Positions 34,975 through 46,741 of a stretch of DNA of 64,000 nt are shown here, piece after piece. A model generated the notes under the pieces. It did not search any database, was not told where the DNA came from, and was given only the letters and a program-made list of their open reading frames with translations. The translations under genes and the position numbers were made by a program. This DNA comes from Sophora flavescens. Its lineage: Eukaryota > Streptophyta > Magnoliopsida > Fabales > Fabaceae. Each line of letters starts with the position of its first letter. The stretch's first letter is position 1. The stretch covers positions 271,001-335,000 of the forward strand of contig CM061062.1 in assembly GCA_030762895.1 (NCBI GenBank), written 5' to 3'.

Positions 34975-35151
34975 GTTTTTAAGCTTGGGGTAGGGGTATT
35001 TTTGTAAATTTTTGAAATTTTGCATTGTTCATATTGCATTCATCTAGGCATAGTTTTGCATGATCGCATGATTCGGTTACCCCTGATTAGATTGAGCATC
35101 TTATTGTGAGAACTGAGTGCCAATTTATTCGTGATAGTGAATTTTTGAACC

Positions 35152-35679
35152 CTCGAACGGCTCGACGAACGATCTCAAGCCTTGCGTTAACACAAACAGG
35201 GTTAACCCATTAGTTCCCAATTCAACAAAAGGAAAAGGAACACAATAGGGAAGAACGTTTACCTTGCATTAATTAGCACTCGCACGTGATTGTCTCTCCC
35301 AAAGAGCAAGAACATCAAGAACAGTTTGGGTTCAAAGGGGAAGAGGGGGAGAGGCTATCGTCACACTTAGGGCTGCCTAAAGTCCCAATCTGATGTCTAT
35401 ATAAAGACTCATACCCACGCACGATGGTGCTTACTGTTGAGCACAGGCGTGCTTAACTTAGCATCAATGAGATGTGCCTGACTGCTGAGCACGGTCGTGC
35501 TCTCTAATGAGCACGGACGTGCTCACATCAGCGTCAACGAGACCCGTGCAGTCTTAAGCACGGGCGTGGTCATGCGTCAGGAAAGAATTTTAAGGCTAAA
35601 ACCCCACTTAGCCCACTCTAAACCTTCCTAACAAACAAGGCACACATAGAAACACTTATACGGAAAACGGGGTGTTAGA
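35152..35679 (-). repeat. Tekay-type LTR, U3/R end; probably the other end of the element C LTR
   Basis: On the minus strand it starts tctaacaccccg (35679; the usual TG is changed to TC). It carries gagcacg/cgtgctc palindromes (about 35570 down to 35418), a TATA box in tctttatataga (around 35397-35405) and a leader. It aligns by eye, inverted, with element D at 9145-9522. Its orientation, family and position match the missing upstream half of the LTR at 24723-24978, with F and the CACTA lying between the two halves. About 1.7 kb of middle LTR sequence is missing. Confidence 0.65.
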
Positions 35680-37617
35680 GTAATAACCGGTCAGACCCAC
35701 AAAGATGCGGATCTCTGTCACCGTCTTTGGCCTTCCCCAAGAAAGTACTGCTTCTACTTTCGCAGGATCGACAACAATCCCTTCCTTGGTAATCACCTGC
35801 CCCAAGAACTTCACTTCTTCGAGCCAAAACTCGCACTTAGATAGCTTTGCATACAACACCTTCTCACGTAGGATCTGTAGGACTTGTTGCAGATGTTCCT
35901 CATGTTCTTCAATACTTTTAGAGTGAATGAGGATGTGTTGACGAGTCTGGGCAAGTATACCCAGTCGTGCAAGTAATACGGTGGTAAGACCGGTTATCGT
36001 ATCCACGGGGATTGGATGTCAACTACCGATTCGTAAACTCAGCAACTATCTAGACTAAACAGAGAGTTCAAAACAAGCAAAAGAAAAGAAATAAAATCTT
36101 TTTGTCTTTTTGGGGACTTTTAACAAACACTTGGAGTGCAGAAAGGATATGTTGGGACTAGACTTCACCAAACCTCTAACTCATGTACTATCAGGACTAG
36201 ATACCTCCCATTCATGCTTCAGATATTAAAATCAATCCACTAAATTACTCAAACCCCGATTCCTCGGATGGCAAGAGCCTAAATCCACTAATAGACCCTA
36301 ATTCCTTAGGTGGCCTAGATTAATGAATTTGCATTAAGATTAGGGATCATGTGATTACTAATAAACCTAGTTCCATTCCTAGATACAAGGCTTACTAGGT
36401 GATTAAATTCAGTTCCGGTTATGATACGAACGTCCCCATTACATACCAAAACACAAATCAAGTCATGGGGGTGCTAGCCACAACAAGCATTAAGCACAGA
36501 AAATTAATCACTAATATGAAGACACGAACATAGATTAATCAGTCAAGATAAATACATAAACATAAGTTTGGCTACATCTAATCCCAACACAGGGATTTAA
36601 CTACTCATAAAACAAAGAAAACCAAACCAGAGAAATAGGAAGGAAGAGGAGAGAAGAGGCTCCATGTGAGCTTTCCTTCTTCTTCAAAGCAACCCCTCTT
36701 GGCTCCCTTCTAGGGTTGAAACCCTAGCCCAGCTGCAGCCTCCAAATGCCTCCAAATGCCTCCCTCTGGACTCTAAAAACTCCTCTGTTCTGTCTGCTGC
36801 GCTCTTATTTATAGGTCTGCTGCGCGTCACGGCCGTGATGGCCATCACGGGCAGGCCGTGACGCGTTCTGTCCAAGGCGTGTTTTCAGGTTTTTGACTCT
36901 CGCGAGGCGAGAGAATTGTTCGCGACGCGAACCCTTAAAATTCTGGTTGGCTACGGCCGTGATGTCTATCACGGGCAGGCCGTGACAGCCTCTGACTTTT
37001 GCCTTCTGCTCTGCTTGATCACGGCCGTGATGATCTATCACGGGCAGGCCGTGACAGCCTCTGACTTTTGCCTTCTGCTCTGCTTGATCACGGCCGTGAT
37101 GGTCATCACGGCCAGGCCGTGATGGGCTCTGTTTGGCTCATATTCTTCACTTTTCAAGCTCTATTTCATCCAAGCTCCACCATGGCTGATTTTGATCATT
37201 TTTACATTGAATTCCTGCAAAACAACACCAAGACACCGCTTCACCCGTTCCAAGGGAAAATCTAATAAAAACCAAATAAAGAATGCCTAATCTATATGCA
37301 AAATTCATGCAAAAGTATATAGAAAATATCATGTAAAATCACACTATCAGGATGTCATCGATGAACACCACAACGAACTTATCAAGAAATGAACGAAAAT
37401 CCGATTCATGTAGTCCATGAAGATAGCAGGTGCATTCGTTACTCCAAAGGCATTACAAGGTACTCATAATGTCAATAACGAGTTCTGAACGCAATCTTTG
37501 GTATATTTTCAGTCTTCGCTCTAATTTGATGATAACCCGTCCTCAAGTCGATCTTCAAGACCATAGCTCTCCGCAGTTGATCCATCAAATCATCTATGCG
37601 CGGCAGAGGGTACTTAT
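35680..37617 (-). pseudogene. Tekay-type reverse transcriptase fragment, split by a solo LTR
   Basis: Minus-strand RT sequence runs from 37617 (PLPRIDDLMDQL-like) through a degraded palm region to VFIDDI at 37355. It is interrupted by the solo LTR and its duplication, then continues from 35930 (LIHSKSIEEHEEHL; LSKCEFWLEEVKFLGQVI) to VGLTGYY at 35680. There the LTR of element C begins exactly. The upstream part carries small indels. Only part of RT survives, and the catalytic box FIDDI/L is the insertion point. It is older than the solo LTR and than element C. Confidence 0.85.
35936..37349 (-). mobile_element. Solo LTR of the element A family
   Basis: 1414 bp, starting tgttgacg and ending cactatca on the plus strand, with the 5-bp duplication ggatg (35931-35935 and 37350-37354). 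It matches both LTRs of element A along its whole length but has an additional copy of a roughly 70-bp unit in the palindrome array (36825-37125), hence its greater length. The TATA-like box is around 36807-36813. It arose by LTR-LTR recombination of a full element (standard mechanism). Confidence 0.93.
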
Positions 37618-38010
37618 TTAACTTTTGGTTAACAAAATGACCTATTTAACTAATTATTGGAGTTTGATGATTAATTGGGAAGAATTAATAGTTGTGGGTG
37701 TCTATTTGTAAATGGACTAAAGTTTAGGGGTTGTATTTGCACTTTTTCCTAATATAAATAAAGAAAAATAAGCAGGGTAATCTTACAACTTCGCTTTTGT
37801 CCATAATTTTTAAAAGAGAATTCATCAAATGTGTTCTAAATTCTATATAATAATAATAATGGTTCCCTAAAAGTAAACAATGACATATAATGTAGATTTG
37901 TCTGTTCAATAATGTAATATATGCTTTACATATAAAGTTTAACTAGTAAACAATAACATATAAAAAATGGATTTAATTGTTATATATTGTTGAGGTAAAT
38001 TTTTTTTACA
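37618..38010. other. AT-rich intergenic stretch, nothing recognised
   Basis: AT-rich sequence between the RT fragment and the Copia solo LTR. No reading frame with protein character, no paired ends, no RNA gene seen. Confidence 0.5.
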
Positions 38011-38015
38011 TTATC

Positions 38016-41000
38016 TGTAGATGTTGATTTTTCAAACATTCTTCTAAAACTACTCAACAAGGAGTTTTGATGATGAGCACCAAAGACACATTTCCAACTT
38101 ATGAAGACTTGTAATATTTTTAGGATTTTGTTGCACGATCTAAAAATTAGATGTTTTAGTAGTTTGCTCAAGAAAAATATTTTTAAAAGGTTTTAAAACA
38201 TCAAAATGACTTTAAAAAATATAGAGAATGTAACACCCTGTTTTTACTATTTTTACCGTTTTGCTGTTTTTACTGTTTTTCAATTATCGGTAGAATTTTA
38301 ATTGTTCGTAATTTTTATATTAGATCTTGAAAATGATTTTTAGTAAAATAAAATCATAGTTATACTCTACCTTATGGTAGAAGCTTACAGTAAAAATTTG
38401 GGTTTAAAACTTAGACGAAACCCGGTCTACGTTTTAACTGACAGTAAGATTTTACTGATCAGAAAACCTAATTTTGACCCAAGAATGAAACAGTTTAGAT
38501 TTTTATTTTATTTCCAAACATAGTGGTTATTTTGAAAATTTTCAAAATAAATAAGTTATTATACGTTATTCGGGCGAATACTCGACGATCGGGGATCGAC
38601 GGAATCGAGAACGGAGGTGTAGGGACAAAACCCGATGCCGGACGGATGAGAACAATGAGTCAATTGTGATGACTCATGGGGGTGAGTCATAGGAGTTAGT
38701 CATCATGCATTTAATGCATGTAATGATGTATGAAATGTGAAAAGTCCAAAATACCCTTAATCCTTCATTTTAACTACAAGTTTGCCATGACACCAAATTA
38801 CTCCTTGGAACCTTTTCTCCCTACGAAGCTCACAGCCACACCACCTTCATAAGACACACTTGGCAATTCATTTTGCTCATTTGGTTCATGTTCTTCATTT
38901 TTCTCACCAAAAACTCTTAAGTCTTACACTTGGTTTACAAAGGAAGTATAAGTTTTTGTTGGTTTTTTCAAATTAAAAAGGTAGATTCTTGTGATTCATG
39001 ATCATATCTTCCTTTCCTTTCACAACTTTTCTTCATATCTCATGTTTTTACAAATTTCAAATTACCAGATCTAGAACTTCAAAAATCTCTAGAAAATCAT
39101 AGAAAAATCCTTTTAATGTGATTCCAATTTCTATGATATAGTTATGATATCTACTTTCATCATCCAAGAGATTGAAAAATTTAGAGATCCCTATCCTATT
39201 TATCTTGAGTTGGCCGAACCTAGGTGCTAGTGGTTTAGGATGATTTTCTTCATTCCTTAACTTGTTTTCTTGTTGGTTGTTCATGACTAGGTTTTGTGGG
39301 TTCAAAACCTTGTGATTTAGGTGAACAAAATCCTTCTCCTACTTGAGTTTCAAGTGATCTACAAGAAGTAAAGGGGGAGATTACTACTATCCTACCTTAA
39401 TGTATATATGTTGATGGTTTATTTAGTGTATATGTTTTGTAACTCATAAGTGTGTATTCTTGATTTATATGTGTGTGATCCTCTTGGAGGATTTAATTTG
39501 ATGTTTGGTTGTGGTATGATATGTCATATGGCTGTTTTGGTTCCAATGACCTTAAGTTGAAACCATGATTGTTGTTTGCTTGATGTGTTAAGAAAAATGT
39601 CTAATATATTTATTTAAGACCATTCGGTCATAACTGGTTGAGGGAGTTCCATGGGGATTTAATTTGGTTTGATAATTTTTATAAGGAGTGAATGAGTATA
39701 GAAGAGTATAGAAATTGGTTTGGATGGATTTGGATATGTATGTTAAAAATTATGAATTTTTGAAGATATAGGGACCATTATGCAAATACTGAGATTTACA
39801 GGGACTGTTATGAAAACTACATTCTTATATGTTGGGATCGTAGCCCTTGGTAATATAAGATTAAAGAAATTTGTTTGGTGTTAATTGGATTAATACATAA
39901 AATGATATAAGCTTTTTAGTAAACAAGGACCTTTTTGTAATTATTGTAAAATATTTGAGGACAGAAATATAATTTCTGGAAACATTGAGGGTAACTGAAA
40001 AATATTTCTATAGAAGTTGGCTTGGTGTAATTTGAAGTTATAAATACAAAGTTATAAGGTTTTAAGTGAATAAGGACCTTTTTGTAATTAATGAAAGTTT
40101 AGGGACTAAACTGCAATTTTCAAAAATAATTATAATGGGACAGTTAAACACTGTTTTTATACCTATTAAACTGTTCTAAAATTCCAAAATGAGTTTTGGC
40201 CTATTAGAGTGTAAAATCATTGAAAAATGATTTACGCGTTTTACAAACTTAACGACGTTCGGTCAAATTTTTAGGAATTTTGTATACATGGAAAGTAAAT
40301 TGTAAAATCAGTGTTTTTAACATCTTAAAATGAGTATTATAACCTATGTGAGTAATAGATTTGAGGTGAACAGCCATATTTTCAAAAGTATGACTTTTGG
40401 GCCTAAAACCAGTCAAAAGCAGCGAAACCGTCATCAAACGTTTTTAAAGATTTTTATGAAAACAATGATGTAGAGTTTGAAATCAGTATTTTAATACTTT
40501 AATATAAGTATGGAAACTTAGGAAAATAAAGGATTTGAGAAAAATAATTATATTTGTGAAAATATGGAATTTAAGTTGAAATACAGTAAAAAGAGGTAAA
40601 ACAATATTTTAAGAGTTTCAACATTTTTTCAAGAAACTGTTTTGAGGAATTTAGTACTTATGTACTTTAATGGAATATAATTTCAAAATGGCTTGGTTTT
40701 AACCAAAGGTTTTGGGTTCTAAGACAAAAGAGGATTTTAGTCTTCAAAGACTAGTATTTACATTAAACAGCAAAAACCTAAGTCATCAAGGACTTAGTGA
40801 AAATATGAACTTAATGACCTATGACTTATGGTGAACAAGACCATTTGTCATAGAGTGTGGATAATTCAATATCCATACCTCCATAAGATTTAATGGACTA
40901 AGAGTTATTTGATTTCTTGAAAGCCCAGAGAAAGGCTCAATTAGAAAAGTGTAAAGAAATAAATGATTGGACTATCGATCCAATTTCATAATGTGTTAGG

Positions 41001-43658
41001 GTTTGTAAGCAAGTGCTTTAAAATATCTTTACACAAACATGACAAGTCTGTTTGAGAACTGTGGATTAGTGAAGAGCCGATGATTTGTACCTGAGAATAT
41101 CGTCCGTCAGCGATTGACAGCAAGTGGATTCTAGTGGAATCATGAGGTTATTCGATGGATAGACCAATTGGACGTATTCCGGCAATTTTGCCCAGATACA
41201 TAGTTAACACTATGTTCGGTGAGGTCGTTTTGCCCAGGGAGCCGAGTTTCGGTTGTAGAGGTTTCATAAAGAGCCTGATGTGTTACAGAGAGTTTGAGAT
41301 CACATGTGATTATGATAGTACGTACATTATGATTAAAGTCTCGTGAGCGTAAAACAATAGCCACGATTAGATTGTGTGCGTAACACGATATCACCATTGC
41401 CTAAGGTGGGCAAATGTGAAACCCGTACTAACCATTCCTTTCCAAAATATCATCTTAGCTCCGATGTTAGAATCGGATATTCCTTGAGGCTGTGTAGGAA
41501 TGGGACTATACGGTTTCAATCAGTTTCTCTCTATTCTTGTCCTTCGATGGACAAACCTTGTCCGGTATGCTTGATAAGCTTACTGTCGAGTTTGGTATAG
41601 TATATTCTTGGAGTTTTGAGTTGCAGAATTAAAATGGGAGATAAAATGAATATATGACTGTTGTATTATGTACCTGTGAGTCGTACCACTGCATGTCTGC
41701 ATTATGTGTAAGATAAATGGAATCTCACCTCCTTATTTTATTTTGCCTATGTCGGCTGGCTATGTGCTTTCTATATTCCGTTGAGAAGATTGGGATGTCA
41801 GGATGACGCTTGACTGATTCATCATGGAGATCGAGGTTCGAGCATGCGAATGTTATGGTGGAACTTCTATTGGACGTCTTCCAGACTTCAGAGGGTTCAA
41901 GGAGATGGCATTAGGGTTTCAGTTATGCCTAACCTTTCTTTTTATGAGATAGGCATAATAGTCATTAGTTCGTAAGTTATAGTTCTCCTTAGAAAGGGAA
42001 ATGGTTTAGTTTGAGAGTTACTTTTGTAGTGACTCTAGTAGAGACGTTTGTGACGACGTCGGCGATGGACTCAAATAGAGTTTTCACTAGATCTCGTCGG
42101 TTGGGTTTATCCTTCTCACAATGTGCGAGAGAGGATTGTCTTTTCCATTTTAGTTTGGCCAGCTGGGTATGTCTGGAAATTATTGTTACTGTTTATGGAG
42201 CTGCGACTCCAAGTATTCTATATTTTAGGAGCTGCGTCTCCATATCTTTATGTTGAGTCTGTATATCTTTATGGTTTCTATCTATGAGTCGGGTTGGATT
42301 TTTATAAAAGTGACTTTTGAACTAATAATCTTGTTAAAATTATGAAATATGTTATTGAACTTTTACCTTATTCCCAACTAATTATATTTATGACTTATGA
42401 AAAAGAAAATTTCCCAATTCGAATATAGCCAATTTTAATTAAACTACTTTTCGGTCTTAAAATGTCATGTACGATGTAGCGCTCGAGAAGGGTGTTACAG
42501 AGAATGTTTAAAATTAAATGGAATATGTTTTGCAAAGAGTTTTGAAGGAAAAACATGATTTTTTTAGTAAAGTAATCGATTACTTTTGGAAGTAATCGAT
42601 TACCATGTGTTTTCTTTGCAATCTTGATTTTCTGTTAAAAAGTAATCGATTACTTTTAAAAGTAATCGACTACTTTTGGGTTGTTACAGAAAAGTAATTG
42701 ATTACCACGTGTTTCTTTGTAGTCTTGCTTTTCTGGCAAAAAGTAATCGACTACTTTTGGGTTGTTACAGAAAAGTAATTGATTACCACGTGTTTCTTTG
42801 TAGTCTTGCTTTTCTGGCAAAGTAATCGACTACTTTGTAGTCTTGCTTTTGAAAGTAATCAACTACTTTTGGGTTGTTACAGAAAAATAATCGATTACTT
42901 TTGGTGTAACAGAAAAACAGAATTTTTCATTTCATTCTCTATATAAAGGAAATTTTCAGAAATGCTAAAAAAACGAAAAATTTTGATAATTGCTGTAAAG
43001 TCATGCTATCATTTTAATCACTTGAGCCTTCTTTTTATACTTTCTAATTTTTGATCATTAATGCTTTTTAGAAGTGATGCATCTTTAAAATGTAATAGTT
43101 TTAATATCATTCATTGATTTGTAATTGTTATTTTTAGAATTGGGTGGGGTATCCCAATTTGTATCTAAGGTGGGGTATCCTTAGGTGATTATTTTCTTGA
43201 GTGGGAAATCTCAAGTTAGGATAAAGGTGGGGAATCCTTTATGTTTGTATACTTATAAAAAATTGTGTAATTTTTTAAAGTATAGTGGTGATACTCAAGT
43301 TTCCACTTGAGGATTGGATGTAGAACACTTAGGTTGTGTTCGAACCAGTATAAATCTTTGGTGTGATTCCTCTTTCCTTTATCACTTGAATTTTTGCTAG
43401 TAACATTGAAATTGGTTATATGCTTTATAATATTGATGATATATTGCACATTGTTCGTGTTGTGTTAAATTCTTGAATCGTGGCCATATTCTTGCAAGAT
43501 TCCATATTGTTCTTGTTTCTTATTATTCTCTCTTTTATTTGATCTATTTGGTGCATCATTAAAAGAGAGGCAAAATATTTTTGTAACAAATTAAGATTTT
43601 CTAAGAGTTTTGCAAAACCTCAATTCGCCCCCCTCTTGAGGTACCTTTTATTTCAACA
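38016..43658 (+). mobile_element. Solo Copia-type LTR, interrupted by a Tekay-like solo LTR
   Basis: The ends tgtagatgttga and tttcaaca are flanked by the 5-bp duplication ttatc (38011-38015 and 43659-43663). The LTR proper is 38016-38228 plus 42505-43658, about 1367 bp. It carries multiple taatcgatta palindromes (42575-42900) and then a TATA box (ctatataaagg, about 42939-42949). The distal part has ggtggggtatcc repeats and ends in a caattcgcccccctcttgag stretch of the kind common near Copia LTR ends. No internal Copia coding sequence is present. Confidence 0.88.
38229..42499 (+). mobile_element. 4.27-kb solo LTR, Tekay-like ends
   Basis: The ends tgtaacaccct and agggtgttaca are perfect 11-bp inverted repeats, flanked by the 5-bp duplication gagaa (38224-38228 and 42500-42504). 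I find no internal repeat of the ends, no primer site and no pol motif, so it reads as a single, very long LTR. Several ggacctttttgtaatta-like repeats occur around 39920-40100. Short ORFs inside show no protein character. The TGTAACACC start resembles Tekay/Del LTRs; Ogre-type is an alternative because of the length. Orientation is assumed. Confidence 0.82.
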
Positions 43659-43663
43659 TTATC

Positions 43664-44690
43664 TATTAATCGTGAATTATTAGAACATTAAAAGAATTAT
43701 CAGAACACTAAAAATATTTAATTTTTATAATAACTTACAAAGGATGATTTTTAACTGCAATGTAAAAATTTACACAAAAACATATCAAAATTAAACTAAA
43801 AAAAATAAGAGAAGAAACATAATCTGGTTTATTCTTTTTTTTTAAATTCTATAGATTTTTTTTTTTTTTGTGATTCTTTAGAATCATTGATTAATTAATT
43901 AACGGGATAGCATTAACCAATGATGGCCAATTACCATAATCCAAACATCCCCAGTCCCCACGTCATAGACCAAGTCATTTATCATTACCAACACGTTATT
44001 ACCATTACTAACACGTCATTACTTCAACTAATATGGGTAATCATTATTGTAGAAATTCTCACAATCCTAAACTTTTTTGTTGACAATAACAAATATCAAG
44101 TTAACCACAAAAAATAAAAGTTGCAATAGGCCAAATAAAAAAAAATTAATTATTATCATTGTCATTATAAAGTTTTTTACATTGTTAATTAATAATGAAA
44201 ATGATTGATTTTTATAATAATTACATTAAAAGTTTTGGGCCATGTTTGATTTGTTTTCATTTCATGTTTTCAAAATAATTATAAAATTATCACCTTGTTT
44301 CCATTCTATTTCGTGATTCTAAAGATTTGCATAGGAAATAGTGAAAACAACAAAAAGTTGTTTATAATGTTTCCTGTAAAAAAAAATTCTGAAAACATGA
44401 AACAAAATGAAATAATGTGATGTTTTTGTTGAAAACAAAAAACTAGAAACAAAGGAAACAGGCTCTTGGCTTTCCAAAAAAAAAAAAAACATAACTACAT
44501 TAAAATTCATACATATATATGATTCATGATTGATTAACATTATATAAATGAGTTTAATTTCTATTCACTCACAATGAAAATGAATTTTACACCGGTGTCC
44601 AATGATATTTTGACAAACATATTTTATTGTTGTTTCTCTCTCTTGATTATTAAATTAAAAGTATAGATGTCAAAATATTAATGGATGTCA
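43664..44690. other. AT-rich intergenic stretch, nothing recognised
   Basis: AT-rich with poly-A/T runs. No exon-like reading frame, no paired termini. A short segment near 44590-44700 (acaccggtgtccaatgat...ggatgtcagtgtgaaact) may be a degraded MITE. Confidence 0.45.
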
Positions 44691-44820
44691 GTGTGAAACT
44701 AGTATATACTGCTTCAATCCATAAAAATTAAAAATCGTACAATTACCGTCTATTAGTGTGAAACTAGTATATACTACTTCAATCCATAAAAATTAAAAAT
44801 CGTACAATTACCGTCTATTA
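44691..44820. repeat. 65-bp tandem duplication
   Basis: Units 44691-44755 and 44756-44820, both running from gtgtgaaactag to ccgtctatta, differ at one base (actgctt versus actactt). Confidence 0.95.
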
Positions 44821-44907
44821 AAATTAAACTGATATTTATCAAAAAAAAATTAAACTAATAAAAAATAGACTTTTTATAAAAATCAACTATTTTGGTTGCA
44901 AATTCAT

Positions 44908-45122
44908 GAGTTTAATTGATATGTATTGTCAGTATAAAGATTTTTTATACTGTCAACCAATAATAAATTGCCACGTCATTCAAAATCTTTGATTCTCATC
45001 CAAATCACCTTAAAAGTCATTCATTTAATGGTTTGTGATTGGTTGACAGTATAAAATATATGATTTGTGATTGGTTGACAGTTTAAAAAATTTTACACCG
45101 AAAGTACATAACAATTAAACTC
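44908..45122. mobile_element. 215-bp MITE with GAGTTTAATTG inverted ends
   Basis: The left end gagtttaattg and the right end caattaaactc are inverted copies. The interior has tactgtcaacc and ggttgacagta in inverted arrangement, plus an extra gatttgtgattggttgacag copy. Degraded relatives appear at about 45480-45685, 52165-52500 and 54185-54380. Confidence 0.8.
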
Positions 45123-45138
45123 TTCATATATTATTATT

Positions 45139-45938
45139 AGGGGTGTTCGCGGATTGGATTGGATCGGTTTTGAGCAAAAAAGTCATCCGATCCAATGATA
45201 AAAACAACATGCGGTTTGGATTGGATCGGTTTGCTTCCTTCAAAAAACCTGATCCGATCCGATCCAATCAAATGCGGTTTGGATTGGATTTGATTGGATA
45301 ATTCGGTTTTTTTCGATACATATTTACATAGTTATTTACATCAAAGAACATCCAATATTTCGGTTCGATTTGGATTTGATCGAGTATTTAAATAGTCATA
45401 TGAATTTGTTACTTATTTAAAATAAAAATTAATTTTAAAATATTATATTGACATTTGATAATTTCTAATAAGTGTTTTAACGGGATATACATGAATTGAT
45501 ATACACTCTCATGTGTAGAGATATTTTACATTATCACCTAATTATAAATTGTTAAATCATTATAAATGTTTGATTATTATCCTAAATATATTAAAAGTCA
45601 CTCATAACATGATTTATAATTGGTTAACAATGTAAAAGTTTTGACACTAACATTACATTTACATACCAATTAAACTCTCTAATATAAGGACTAGATGATA
45701 ACTTATAAAAATATAAAGACTAATAATTACTTTTATAATATAAAGATCAAATTATTTTCATTGAACTAAATAATTTCGGTTCGGTTTGGATTGGATCGGT
45801 TTTACATATAGGATCCGAAATCCGATCCAATCCAATGAAAATTTTCGGTTTTTTTCGGTTTTCAGTTATTTCGGTTGTCGATTTTTCGGTTCGGTTAGTG
45901 CGGTTGGCATTGGATTGGATCGGTTGATGAACACCCCT
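45139..45938. mobile_element. 800-bp inverted-repeat element with AGGGGTGTTC ends
   Basis: Ends aggggtgttc (45139-45148) and gaacacccct (45929-45938). Both ends are followed inward by attggattggatcggttt-like repeats and their inverse, so it can fold into a long hairpin. The centre (about 45480-45690) contains a degraded MITE of the GAGTTTAATTG type. No coding sequence. The short reading frames over it are artefacts of the ggttcggtttggattgg repeats. The superfamily is not certain (hAT-like is possible). Confidence 0.75.
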
Positions 45939-46741
45939 AATTATTATAATACACCAAATGCCCCATACACATATCAAAAGATAGAATGTACATATTTAGC
46001 GTGCCGAAAATGTAAACTTCGTATTCAACCAGCAGATTGAGCTTAGCAAAAAAAAAAAAAACCAGCAGTTTGAAACTTTCAACTTCAATGTAGTTGACGA
46101 CGACACAAAATAAAAGACAAAAAACTTCACCGTATTTAATTTTCTTTAAAAAAGCAAATAGTCTTATTGTTTATCCCTTATAAACCTCTATTATCCAAAA
46201 AATATAATCAACTTAGTCTTATTTTTGTCGGACTAAAAGAAATGTTACATAAAACCCTAATTTAGAAACTAATTTGGTAACATTTTACTCAACTGAAGAA
46301 CCATATTGAGGACAATGTACATCATTTAGTGAGTAAATTGATATAAAAGTATCTTGGGTAACAAAGTGATGATGCTTGTATAATTGGAAGACTAAAATAG
46401 GAGTTTTCTCTTCAAAAAAAAAAATAGAAATATATAATCATTTGCAATGGTGAGGCTCAACAATATTCTTCCCAAAAGGCAGTTAATTTCACCAAATTGC
46501 AAGAAATCATCATCTATTTAAACTGTACAAATACCATCCTTGGCCAGCAAGTAATCAAATCATTGTAGTTAGAAACGAAAAGGAATGAAGAAAAACAAAT
46601 CTATCAACTGTAGAAACATACATCTGATCTAATGTAGTATACAGCCAGATCTAACACTTAAATTAGATAGTTTTGAATAAAAAAATTCAAAGAATTTCAG
46701 ATGAAACCACACAATAATTATTTCCCAAGAAAAGATGCTGC
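45939..46741. other. 3' flank of the RGLG gene
   Basis: AT-rich; the part nearest 46741 is expected to contain the 3' untranslated region of the minus-strand RGLG gene. No other gene or repeat recognised. Confidence 0.5.

Larger units (their letters stand above)
34685..35151 (+). other. 3' untranslated region of element F, truncated before the 3' LTR
   Basis: Non-coding. It holds the post-ORF stem-loop, the GGGA hairpin and the purine tract aagcttggggtagggg (34981-34996). It aligns by eye with element A at about 20700 down to 20180 on the minus strand. Similarity stops at about 35151 (gaaccc), where an inverted Tekay LTR begins. No 3' LTR of F is present. Confidence 0.75.

Noticed and set aside
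34685..35151. Possible envelope-like ORF of an Athila element
   Set aside because: No reading frame of useful length or membrane character follows the gag-pol stop of F; the region is short and non-coding.
38229..42499. Considered as a Helitron or a gene with long introns
   Set aside because: TG..CA ends in perfect inverted repeat and a 5-bp duplication fit an LTR; no exon-like frames were seen.
45747..46040. Overlapping 76- and 84-codon frames on opposite strands
   Set aside because: Both read the ggttcggtttggattgg repeats of the foldback element; symmetric frames on both strands indicate low complexity.
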